DNA of 14,633 nucleotides from Planctomycetota bacterium (GTDB taxonomy: Bacteria; Planctomycetota; UBA1135; UBA2386): NCBI GenBank assembly GCA_003235605.1, contig QJVU01000677.1, forward strand, positions 1 through 14,633, read 5' to 3'. Below the pieces are notes generated by a model, which was given only the letters and a program-made list of their open reading frames with translations, did no database searches and was not told the origin of the DNA. Positions 1-7,400 of this stretch are shown piece by piece. Each line of letters opens with the position of its first letter. Position 1 is the first letter of the stretch. The position numbers were made by a program, and so were the translations under genes.

Positions 1-2322
1 CTTGAAGTACACCTTCAGGTCGTCCTGTTCGGGATGTTCCTTCTCCAACCTGCGGTAGAGCTCGAGAGACGCTTCGAACTCGAACTTCCGCTCGTGCTCC
101 CTGGCCGCCAGGTAGAGGGGGTCGAGGCGCCGCTGGCGATTCACCTTCTCCTGGTATTTGTGATACTCCTGCTGCCGCTGCCTTGCTGCCTGCACGAGGC
201 TGGCCAGCCGCTGGGCCAGCGCCATGAGCTGGTGGTGGGCGACGTCGCCGAGAATGGTCTTGAGGGTGGGATCGTCGCGCTGTTGGACCAGGCCGAGCGC
301 CACGTCGGAGGTCGAGCCCTTGAGGTGCTGTTGCAGGGTAGCCAGGATCTTCTCTCGGGTGGCGTCATCCTGCAGCTCATCCGGGGCGCCAGGCATGTTG
401 ACCTCGAGAGCCTCGACCTGCGCGTGAAGGAGGGGGTGCAGCCTCCTCAGTTCGCTTGCGGCCATCCTCATGACCTCGTTGGCCATGGTCTTGTCCTTCA
501 GCATGTCCGCGTAGACGATCAGGGCCTCGCGGACCCGTCCGGCGCTCAGGTCATCGCTGGCCTGCTGCATGCGCTTCTCGACCGCATGTAGCTTCTCCAC
601 GCGGTGTGCATGCTTGTTGTCCTTCATCGCGTGGGCGATCGTCTTGCGCAGCGCGTCGAACTCGTCGAGCGGCCCCAGCTCGGACACGGCGTCGGCGATG
701 ATCTCTTGAGCGGCAAAGAAGTCGGCGGCGCGGAGCTTGTCGTTCACGCGGCGCTCCACGTCTGCGACCCTGAGCTGCTGCCGCCAGGTTGTCACGAAGC
801 TGGCAGCTCCAGCCACGATGCCCAGGAGCGCCAGCAGGGCCGCCAGCCGCAGGAGATACCTCTTGGTCTTGGTGGTCCTGAGTTGCTTGAGGGCCCTGGC
901 GACCGCTCTCCGTGTCGGGTCGATCTTGAGGATCTGCTCGTAGAGACCCATGAGCTGGGTTCGATCGCCGCGGGCCTTGACGATCTCGGCCAGCTCCAGC
1001 AGGACGGCGGAGGCCTCGCGGGTTCTGCCGGCTCGGTGCAGTATGCGGGCCTTGCGGAACAGGACCGAACTGTCCCGCACGTTGAAGCAGTCCAGTTGAG
1101 CGATCGCTTCGAGGGCTTCGTCCTGGGCACCCTTCTCCGACAGTAGGTCCCCCAACTCGCTGGTCACCCCGAAAAACCCCTGGGTGTCCGCAAGTCCGGC
1201 GGCGAGATACTCGTTCTGCAGGAAGCGGAGGATGTCGATCGAGCGAGGGTCGACTTTGCGGGCACGCTCAGCGATCTCGATGCGCTGCGTGGAATCCTCC
1301 GTGCGGCTGGCGCAGGCCAGCAGCGTGTTCGCGGCCAACCTTGGTTCCCCGCACCGGTGCTGCAAGTCCGCCATCGCCAAGATGGTCTCGATGGTGAGCT
1401 CGTCCTCGTGCTGCAGCATGGTTTGCACGAGCAGCAGCGCGCGACTGGTGTTGTCGGAGGCGGCCGAATCGTTCGCGACGCTGAAAAGATGCTGGACGTC
1501 GGCGAGCCCGACAAGACGATCGCTGCACAGCTGAGTCACGATCGTTGCGCAGCGGTACAGGCCCAGGAGGGTGATCTCTGCCAGCTCGCGGATGGTGTGC
1601 TGTCCGTCGATGTGGTGGAGTACGGCAGCCTGTTCCTCGTTCAGTGCCGATGTGTCCACGGACTCCGCGAGAACAGGAATCTCGTCTACGCCGGAGATCG
1701 TGGCGAGGAGCTTCTCCCACTCTTCGGCCCTGGTGGACACCTCGATGAGGATGCCTCCGATATCGAATGCGGGCGCCTGCTGGAAGCGCTCGAGCAGCAC
1801 GGGGTCGTCGGGGACGCCCTTGTAGAACTCGAAGTGACCCTGGGTCCAGGTGAACAGCTCGAACAGGTCCTCTTGCAGCTGAGAGTTGGCGACCTTGTCC
1901 AGATCATCCTGGGAGATCAACTGCTGTTCCACCAGGATAGGGCCCAAGGGCCGGTGGGACTGCTCTTGCATGATCAGGGCCTGCCGCAGCTGGCTGGCGG
2001 TGAGCAGGTGCGAGCGCACCAGTCGCTGGCCCAGTCGATTGCCTTCCGATCGCGACGGAAAACGATGGCGGATCTGACCCTTTCGAAACAGGATCTCCCG
2101 CGTTTCGTGGGCATTGCGAACGCGCAGGACGCCTTCCATCTTGGACATGCCGAGCGTCTGGAAGATGTCGGCCAGATTGATCTTGTCGAGGTCCCCTCTT
2201 ATGGTGACCCTGGCATGCTGGGCATGGCTCAGGTTGGCAAGCTCGTCGCCGGAGAACTCGATCTCCGCCTCTTGGAGGAGAAACTCGAGCTCTTCCGTTG
2301 CTAGAAGCTCGTTGTCCACCAT
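1..2322 (-). CDS. DUF4388 domain protein with helical repeats and a central membrane anchor (3' end missing)
   Basis: The minus-strand frame stays open from an ATG at 2322 to the left edge: 774 codons with no stop, so the C-terminus is missing. Residues about 43-170 match the DUF4388 pattern, with a GDLDKINLADIFQTLG start, a strand-rich 'EGVLRVRN...REILFRKGQI' core, and then an 'LGPILVEQQLIS' stretch like the N-terminal helical domain of type II secretion/pilus ATPases. Residues about 290-480 are alpha-helical and TPR-like ('RKARILHRAGRTREAS'). One hydrophobic segment lies at about 489-512, preceded by KTKR, which suggests a cytoplasmic N-terminus. The remaining 260 residues would be outside the membrane; they are charged and helical, and probably partly coiled coil, with another TPR-like stretch at the window edge. 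DUF4388 proteins occur in Myxococcota and Planctomycetota, often near signalling or motility genes. The exact role is unknown. Overlapping plus-strand ORFs are shadows. Confidence 0.85.
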   Translation of the reverse strand, partial: MVDNELLATEELEFLLQEAEIEFSGDELANLSHAQHARVTIRGDLDKINLADIFQTLGMSKMEGVLRVRNAHETREILFRKGQIRHRFPSRSEGNRLGQRLVRSHLLTASQLRQALIMQEQSHRPLGPILVEQQLISQDDLDKVANSQLQEDLFELFTWTQGHFEFYKGVPDDPVLLERFQQAPAFDIGGILIEVSTRAEEWEKLLATISGVDEIPVLAESVDTSALNEEQAAVLHHIDGQHTIRELAEITLLGLYRCATIVTQLCSDRLVGLADVQHLFSVANDSAASDNTSRALLLVQTMLQHEDELTIETILAMADLQHRCGEPRLAANTLLACASRTEDSTQRIEIAERARKVDPRSIDILRFLQNEYLAAGLADTQGFFGVTSELGDLLSEKGAQDEALEAIAQLDCFNVRDSSVLFRKARILHRAGRTREASAVLLELAEIVKARGDRTQLMGLYEQILKIDPTRRAVARALKQLRTTKTKRYLLRLAALLALLGIVAGAASFVTTWRQQLRVADVERRVNDKLRAADFFAAQEIIADAVSELGPLDEFDALRKTIAHAMKDNKHAHRVEKLHAVEKRMQQASDDLSAGRVREALIVYADMLKDKTMANEVMRMAASELRRLHPLLHAQVEALEVNMPGAPDELQDDATREKILATLQQHLKGSTSDVALGLVQQRDDPTLKTILGDVAHHQLMALAQRLASLVQAARQRQQEYHKYQEKVNRQRRLDPLYLAAREHERKFEFEASLELYRRLEKEHPEQDDLKVYFK

Positions 2323-2355
2323 GCTCGTGAGCCCACCAAAGACGCTGTGTTGACG

Positions 2356-3879
2356 ATGCCGCCTGCCCGCCTTCCTCTGTGTCTGGTTATCGGAATCCTG
2401 CTGTCGGCTCCTGAGTGGGGCGCATCGCAAGGACAAACGTCCGCCGCCATCGTCTCCGTGTCCGAAAACGACCGAGAGTTCGGAAAGCGCCTCGACAGAC
2501 TCTTCAAGATCAACGCACCCGACTGGACCGAGGGTTTCGAACTGGCCCTTGACATGGGCGAGAGTGCTGCCCCACCCCTGGCCCACAAGTTGAAGGTCGA
2601 ACAGAACCGGGAGCTCCGCCTGCTCTGGATCGCCGCCTACGGGCTGGCGGCTCGAGCCCCCCAAAAGGTCTACCAAAGCCCCGCCGCCAGGCTGAAGGGA
2701 GCTGAGCGGTCGCTGGCCATGTTCATGCTCGCCCTCGGCTCTACCCAGGAGGAAGGCGCGGGTTCGGTGCTCCGGGCGCTTGACATGAACGTCGATACGA
2801 CCGAGTTGATCGCCACGTGCCTGGCGCTGGGGCGGTTCGAAGACCGCACCCATGGTCTGCCCAGGAAGCTGCTCGGCTCGCAAGACCCGGGTGAAGTCGG
2901 CAGCGCCCTCTATGCAGCTCCGGGCCTGGCTCCTCAGGAGGTCTCCGCGCGAGTTGGTGGGATGCGAGCCAAGGCGCACCTCGATCTGGTGTGGCGGGGC
3001 TATTACCTGGGGACCGCGCGCACAGCCGCAGAGAAGGCGGTGCTGCCGCAGCGCCAGGCGGCTGCCGTGGGGGTGCTCGGGGAAAAGGTCCGCAGCACCC
3101 GCGCCTCGGCAGCCGTCTTGTTGGCCCGCAGTGGTGCCGAGACGCTGTTGACCCGGGAGGTCCTTCAAAAACTCGACGACGAGACGGTCGTGATCCTGGC
3201 GCTGTCTCCGCCACTGCGCGCGCGGTTGCTGCAAGCCGGGCGGATCTCGCCGGAGCCCTCGCCCACCCAGGGTCGGGACGAGATCCGCCGGCGGCAGGTG
3301 GTGCTGTTTGCATGCTCCGCGTCGCTGCAGGCGTTGCAACGATCGATCCCGAAATGGCCAAGGACGTGCGCGGACCTGATGGATGATATCTGCCTTGCCT
3401 TGACCATCCGTCTCTCCAGGAACGAGGAAGATCGTGCTGCGTTGGCGGGCACCCTGGAAGAGCTCGGACTCCGAGAAGGTGGCGATGGCGCGCTCAGCGA
3501 GGCTGGCATCTGGCTGCGTCTTGCGCAGCACAAGGATCTGACGTCCGGCACTCACCGGGTCCCAGCTGCCACGTTGTCAAGGCCGCTCCAACTCGCGCTT
3601 CGCGGCGCCATCCCCGACGGCGTGCGCTCGAACGTGGTCGAGAGAATACTCTGGAAGCGCGGTAGCCATCCCGGCCTCTCGTGTTTGGAGGTGCACCGGG
3701 AGTTTGTCTCCGACCTGCTGCTGGCTCACGCTGCGGCGACCCCCAGCCAGCGTGATCCCTATGTGCCGAAAGGCATGCTCGCTGCAGGCAATGACTTCGT
3801 CCACATTCTCACACGCGTCTTCCAGTTCCTGACAACCCGAGAGCCCTGGGGACTGCGCGAGTATCGTCTGTCGTTGTGA
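2356..3879 (+). CDS. Secreted protein of unknown family, mostly helical
   Basis: I do not recognise this 507-residue protein. An N-terminal signal peptide is visible: basic start (MPPAR), hydrophobic core (LCLVIGILLSA) and a small-residue region near GASQG, so it is probably exported and cleaved. The rest is Leu/Ala-rich with regularly spaced helices, for example around residues 60-130 and 180-300. This resembles an alpha-solenoid (HEAT-like) fold, but no repeat consensus is clear enough to assign. The ATG at 2356 is preferred because it sits right at the signal peptide. GTG at 2347 or TTG at 2350, in the same frame, would add two or three residues, and no strong ribosome binding site separates them. 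It is transcribed divergently from the DUF4388 gene, with only 33 bases between start codons, and its last 71 bases overlap the end of the convergent desulfurase gene. The coding call rests on the long open frame and the signal peptide. Confidence 0.75.
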   Translation: MPPARLPLCLVIGILLSAPEWGASQGQTSAAIVSVSENDREFGKRLDRLFKINAPDWTEGFELALDMGESAAPPLAHKLKVEQNRELRLLWIAAYGLAARAPQKVYQSPAARLKGAERSLAMFMLALGSTQEEGAGSVLRALDMNVDTTELIATCLALGRFEDRTHGLPRKLLGSQDPGEVGSALYAAPGLAPQEVSARVGGMRAKAHLDLVWRGYYLGTARTAAEKAVLPQRQAAAVGVLGEKVRSTRASAAVLLARSGAETLLTREVLQKLDDETVVILALSPPLRARLLQAGRISPEPSPTQGRDEIRRRQVVLFACSASLQALQRSIPKWPRTCADLMDDICLALTIRLSRNEEDRAALAGTLEELGLREGGDGALSEAGIWLRLAQHKDLTSGTHRVPAATLSRPLQLALRGAIPDGVRSNVVERILWKRGSHPGLSCLEVHREFVSDLLLAHAAATPSQRDPYVPKGMLAAGNDFVHILTRVFQFLTTREPWGLREYRLSL

Positions 3880-4951
3880 AAGGTCCGGGGCTGATGCGGA
3901 CGGTGCCCCCCGACGCGGTGCCCAGGTGCTCGTGGATCCAGGGCGCGCAGTGGTAGCCGGTCCTCACATGGATGTCGGCCTCCCCCAGCAGAAGTCCGGC
4001 CTCGGCCGGGTCCAACTCGTCGAGCACGAAGCTCAGCACCGCGATTCGCGGGTTGGTGGCGGTTGCCGAACCCAGACACCGGGCCCGGCCATCCAGCGCC
4101 TGCCGTAGGGCCGCTTCGCAGGAGAGCTCGTGGGCGAGAAGCTCCTGGGGATCCCGCTTCTCCAGCCAACGCAATGCGGCCAGCAGGCCCAGGATGGCCG
4201 GAGTATTGGGGGTGCCGGACTCCATCGCCCAGGGCCACTGGCTCGGGTGTCGGTCAAGCGCCGTCGAAGAGCCGGTACCGCCTTGCTTGACTGTGCGCAG
4301 CCGCTCCCGGACTTGGCTGGTGACGCACAAGAAGCCCAGGCCAGGCGGCGCCAACAGAGACTTGTGCGCCGAAGCCACGACAGCATCGGCGCCGACATGC
4401 AGGGGCAGCAGCCCGGCGGTCTGGCTGGCGTCGAGCAGCGTCGTGCAGCCGTGCCGGCGTGCAATGCGGCAGAACGCCGCAGCGTCCAGTACGCTGCCCA
4501 CCACGTTGCTGGCGTGCGTGAACACCAGCAGCCGGTAGCCCCCGTCCTGCAGGGCGTCCGCAACCTGCTCGACGTGGACATACCCCAGCGTGTCCGGCCG
4601 CAGAACCGTGAGCTCCATGCCCGAGTGTTCCCGCAGCCAGGTGAGGGGCCTCACCACCGAGCTGTGTTCCAGGGCCGTCGTGAGGACCTTGTCCCCGGGA
4701 TTCAGGAACCCATGGAGGAACAGGTTCAGCGACTCGGTGGCCCCCGACGTGAACGCCACCTGATCGGCCGGCTGGCCGCACATCTGCCCGATCCTCCGAC
4801 GAACCTCGGAGACCTCCGCTGCCACCTCCTCGCTCGACCTGCTCTGGCCGCGGTTGGCAGAGACGCCACGTTCCCTGTACCAGCGCTGCACGGCCTCCAG
4901 CACGCCAGGGGCCTTTGGAAAGCTGGTAGCTGCGTGGTCGAGGTAGATCAT
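3809..4951 (-). CDS. Cysteine desulfurase / class V aminotransferase (PLP enzyme)
   Basis: This 380-residue enzyme has the hallmarks of the cysteine desulfurase branch of class V aminotransferases. It opens with MIYLDHAATSFPK and carries the GATESLN motif. The PLP-binding lysine is K197 in the context SAHKSLL. The active-site cysteine is C335 in TGYHCAPW, followed by GTVRISPGPF near the C-terminus. The family removes sulfur from cysteine to give alanine and an enzyme persulfide; the HCAP context resembles the NifS-like subfamily rather than classical IscS. The start at 4951 is chosen because the family begins there. An upstream in-frame start at 5038 would add 29 residues unlike the family and overlap the neighbouring gene. 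It follows the ThiF-like gene by 4 bases, so the two are very probably co-transcribed and functionally linked. Its 3' end overlaps the convergent secreted-protein gene by 71 bases. Substrate could in principle be another beta-eliminated amino acid. Confidence 0.93.
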   Translation of the reverse strand: MIYLDHAATSFPKAPGVLEAVQRWYRERGVSANRGQSRSSEEVAAEVSEVRRRIGQMCGQPADQVAFTSGATESLNLFLHGFLNPGDKVLTTALEHSSVVRPLTWLREHSGMELTVLRPDTLGYVHVEQVADALQDGGYRLLVFTHASNVVGSVLDAAAFCRIARRHGCTTLLDASQTAGLLPLHVGADAVVASAHKSLLAPPGLGFLCVTSQVRERLRTVKQGGTGSSTALDRHPSQWPWAMESGTPNTPAILGLLAALRWLEKRDPQELLAHELSCEAALRQALDGRARCLGSATATNPRIAVLSFVLDELDPAEAGLLLGEADIHVRTGYHCAPWIHEHLGTASGGTVRISPGPFTTTDDTRAVPRALGLSGTGRRV

Positions 4952-4955
4952 CCGG

Positions 4956-5984
4956 TCATGCGCCCACGTAGCGGTCGTAGAGGATGCGGGCGCGATCGAG
5001 CTCGCTGGTGCCGAACAGCAGCGCCCGCCCGCCCGCAAACACGCTGAACCGGCATCCCTCGACCCGGAACCGCAGAAGGTGCTCGGTCACCTCCAGGTCC
5101 TCCGCCGTGCCCAGGAGGTTCCGGGCAAGACGCTCGAGGTCGACAGTGGCTCCGGCCCGAGGGTGCACCTGCACTGCGTCGCGGCCGCACAGTCTCACGG
5201 CCGGGGTCGCGGTGGCCGACAGCGCTGGGTACTCGCGCTGCTGACAGGTAGCGCAGTCGGCGAGGGGACGCACGTTCTGCATCCGCAGACCGTAGTCGTC
5301 GGACCATGCATCGATGATGTAGATGCCCCGGGCGATGCGGTCGCGATGGCCGCTGAGGATCTTCAGGGCTTGCGCCGCCTGGAAAGCGCTCACCATCTGG
5401 ACCGCTGGCGCCAGCACGCCCACGGTCTCGCAGGTGTCTCCCTCCCCGGTGGCTGGCGCCCGTGGCAGCAGGCAGCGGAGGCAGGGCGTCTCACCCGGCA
5501 GGATCACCATCGCCGTACCGCTGCTGCCCACCGCGCCGCCATAGATGAACGGCACCCCGTCGCGGTGGGCGAGGTCGTTCAGGACGAAGCGGGTGGCGAA
5601 GTTGTCGGTGCCGTCCAGGAGCAGGTCGGGACGCAAGTCCAGGTCGCTGTAGACCTGCGGGAGGAAATCCTCGGCCACCGCCTCGATCACGCAGTCGCTG
5701 TTGATCGACCGCAGATGTTCCGCCGCTGCAATGGCCTTGGGCCTTCCGGCGGCAGCGTCGGCCTCGGTGTAGAGCACTTGTCGCTGCAGGTTGCTCAGCT
5801 CGACGACGTCCCGGTCCACCAGGACCATGCGCCCCACTCCTGCGCGAACCAGCGTCTCGGCCAGGAGGCTTCCCAGAGCGCCCACCCCGACCAGGAGCAC
5901 GCTGCTGTCCGCCAGGCGCCTTTGGCCTTCCTCACCAAGGGAAGCGAAGCGAATCTGACGGGAGTAACGGTCGTTCTTGCTCAT
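4956..5984 (-). CDS. thiF: ThiF/MoeB-family E1-like adenylyltransferase
   Basis: The 342-residue product is an E1-like enzyme of the ThiF/MoeB/HesA family, which adenylates the C-terminal glycine of a ubiquitin-like sulfur carrier (ThiS or MoaD type). Visible features are the N-terminal YSRQIRF motif, a nucleotide-binding GVGALG at residues 33-38, NLQRQ at 65-69, and DGTDNFATR at 124-132. Four presumed zinc cysteines are C168 and C171 (CLRC) and C244 and C247 (CATC). C185 in GDTCETVGVL matches the position of the catalytic cysteine of ThiF. About 95 extra residues follow the last zinc pair ('LCGRDAVQV' through 'RARILYDRYVGA'), which recalls the longer Bacillus-type ThiF more than E. coli MoeB. 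No ThiS/MoaD-like gene is in the window, so thiamin, molybdopterin or another sulfur pathway cannot be distinguished. The symbol marks the family only. It lies 54 bases downstream of the ferredoxin gene and 4 bases upstream of the desulfurase gene. Confidence 0.9.
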   Translation of the reverse strand: MSKNDRYSRQIRFASLGEEGQRRLADSSVLLVGVGALGSLLAETLVRAGVGRMVLVDRDVVELSNLQRQVLYTEADAAAGRPKAIAAAEHLRSINSDCVIEAVAEDFLPQVYSDLDLRPDLLLDGTDNFATRFVLNDLAHRDGVPFIYGGAVGSSGTAMVILPGETPCLRCLLPRAPATGEGDTCETVGVLAPAVQMVSAFQAAQALKILSGHRDRIARGIYIIDAWSDDYGLRMQNVRPLADCATCQQREYPALSATATPAVRLCGRDAVQVHPRAGATVDLERLARNLLGTAEDLEVTEHLLRFRVEGCRFSVFAGGRALLFGTSELDRARILYDRYVGA

Positions 5985-6038
5985 CGGCCGGGAATCCGGG
6001 AGCGGAGAGGATACCCCGCCGGGCCGATGACGGGATGG

Positions 6039-6287
6039 TCAGGTCTTGGCCTCGAAGTAGTCGGCGTTGATCTTGGTGAACTCCTTCCACTCCTCCGGCA
6101 GGTCCTCCTCGGCGAAAATGGCATCCACGGGACAGGCGTCCACGCAAAGCGTGCAATCGATGCAGTCCACCGGGTTGATGTACAGCATCGGGGAGTCGTC
6201 ATCCCCGTGGATGCAGTCCACCGGGCAGACGTCCACGCAGGCCTTGTCCTTGACATCGATGCAGGGTTGGGCGATGACGTGGGTCAT
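6039..6287 (-). CDS. fdxA: Seven-iron type (3Fe-4S/4Fe-4S) ferredoxin
   Basis: This 82-residue soluble ferredoxin has two cysteine clusters. The first is C9-x7-C17-x3-C21-P with an extra C25. The second is C42-x2-C45-x2-C48-x3-C52-P. By analogy with Azotobacter FdI, C9, C17 and C52 would bind a [3Fe-4S] cluster, and C21, C42, C45 and C48 a [4Fe-4S] cluster. The position occupied by Cys11 in FdI is V12 here, which supports the 3Fe assignment; C25 would be a free cysteine. The short acidic tail ([22 protein letters not shown]) is typical of the small FdxA-like group. It acts as a low-potential electron carrier in the cytoplasm; the partner is unknown. It lies between tRNA-Leu (102 bases upstream) and the ThiF-like gene (54 bases downstream), all on the same strand. 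It might donate electrons to neighbouring sulfur chemistry, but that is inference from position. Confidence 0.92.
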   Translation of the reverse strand: MTHVIAQPCIDVKDKACVDVCPVDCIHGDDDSPMLYINPVDCIDCTLCVDACPVDAIFAEEDLPEEWKEFTKINADYFEAKT

Positions 6288-6389
6288 TGGGTCGGCTTTC
6301 TTCGAGTTCGGAGGGCTGGGAAGGGAACGGCAGGGGATGATAGGCCGGCCATGCGGCCATCACCAGACGGTTTTTTTGCGGCGGCGGTG

Positions 6390-6474
<85 letters not shown>

Positions 6475-6504
6475 TGTCGGCCATGCACTGCCTGTGGCTC
6501 CGAC

Positions 6505-7248
6505 CTATGGCTCCGGCGACCCGCTCACGCGCACCGCGACAACGCTGAGGAGGTCCTTGAGCCGCTCTTCGACGTAGTTCACGTTCAGCACGTTGTCGAT
6601 TACGACGTACTCCTGCCGCGAGGGTGGGTAGAGAACCAGTCGGCCGCTGCGGAGCAGCACGAACTCCAGGAGGTCGTTGATCTCCTTGTTGAGCTGCAGT
6701 CCCTGGGTGGGAAAGCGTCTGACGTCTCCGAGGTAGCCGTGGTGGTGGAGGACTTCGCGATGGTTGATCTCGTAGTAGTTGAAGCGGGTGTTGATCAGCA
6801 CCAGCAACAGGATGAAACCGAGCATCACGCTGAACGTTCCGTAGAACCACGAGTTCATCTGGTTGTCGATGTGGCTCAGCGCGCTGGAGATCCCGCCCAT
6901 GATGCTCCACTTGTCCTCGGCGAAATAGAGGAAGAACGCCAGCGCGATCAGTCCGAACACGATCGTAATCGACTTGATCCGTGAGAAGTCGAACGAGAAC
7001 ACCATCAGGTTGAGGAACAGGACGAGCATGAAGGAGTTGCCCATCCAGGTGCTGCCCACGCGAGCGGCCTCCTCACCTTCGCCGCCGCCAGTGAACAGCG
7101 AGAACACCCAGTACAACGTCGCGCAGATGAAGGTAGGGTAGAGGAACACGACCTTGGGCCACGGCCGCACGATGATGCTGACCGGAGTCCTTGGCTTCGC
7201 CGCCGGTGCCGCGCCGGTGCTGCTTGGGGAGGTAGCGATGTCGGACAT
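6505..7248 (-). CDS. Four-helix membrane protein with a soluble C-terminal domain
   Basis: The 247-residue product begins with a disordered Ser/Ala/Pro stretch (residues 1-20). Four hydrophobic segments follow at about 32-52, 72-88, 92-110 and 134-152, so it is an inner-membrane protein. The C-terminal 95 residues are soluble: '[18 protein letters not shown]', then a '[19 protein letters not shown]' region and '[14 protein letters not shown]'. This alternation of strands and a terminal helix resembles the bacterial PH-like (bPH) domains found behind membrane helices, but this is an impression and no function follows from it. The ATG at 7248 gives the longest frame; the sequence before it has no strong Shine-Dalgarno. 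It is divergent from the NfeD gene across 152 bases and is followed closely by tRNA-Leu. The family is not recognised with certainty. Confidence 0.85.
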   Translation of the reverse strand: MSDIATSPSSTGAAPAAKPRTPVSIIVRPWPKVVFLYPTFICATLYWVFSLFTGGGEGEEAARVGSTWMGNSFMLVLFLNLMVFSFDFSRIKSITIVFGLIALAFFLYFAEDKWSIMGGISSALSHIDNQMNSWFYGTFSVMLGFILLLVLINTRFNYYEINHREVLHHHGYLGDVRRFPTQGLQLNKEINDLLEFVLLRSGRLVLYPPSRQEYVVIDNVLNVNYVEERLKDLLSVVAVRVSGSPEP

Positions 7249-7400
7249 GCTGAATCGGAGGTGCGCTGTGGCGCGCCGAGTATCGGAGCGTGCCCGCGAT
7301 TATTCAGGTCCCCGTCTCGGGAAGCCACATCCGCTTGAAGATCCTGGGGCTTTGGAAGGCGGTGACACGGCCCGTGCGTTGTGCTAAACGTGACCTGACG
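7249..7400. promoter_or_regulatory. Divergent intergenic region between the membrane-protein gene and nfeD
   Basis: These 152 bases separate two divergent start codons, so the promoters of both transcripts should lie here. I see no convincing -35/-10 pair in either direction. A weak candidate for the rightward unit is GTGACA at 7362-7367 with GCTAAA at 7383-7388, a 15-base spacer that is short. No strong ribosome binding site precedes 7401. The assignment rests on gene arrangement only. Confidence 0.4.

Noticed and set aside
1357..2304. Plus-strand ORF of 315 codons in the left gene
   Set aside because: It is the antisense of the continuous 774-codon DUF4388 frame; it looks long only because of GC bias.
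4952..5038. Upstream start for the desulfurase
   Set aside because: The extension is unlike the family and overlaps the ThiF-like gene.
6342..6377. GGCCG/CGGCC hairpin followed by seven T as a terminator
   Set aside because: About 12 bases separate the stem from the T run, and no plus-strand gene ends there; on the minus strand the run reads as A.
7290..7400. Upstream GTG start for nfeD
   Set aside because: The added residues have no signal character, while a good signal peptide begins at 7401.
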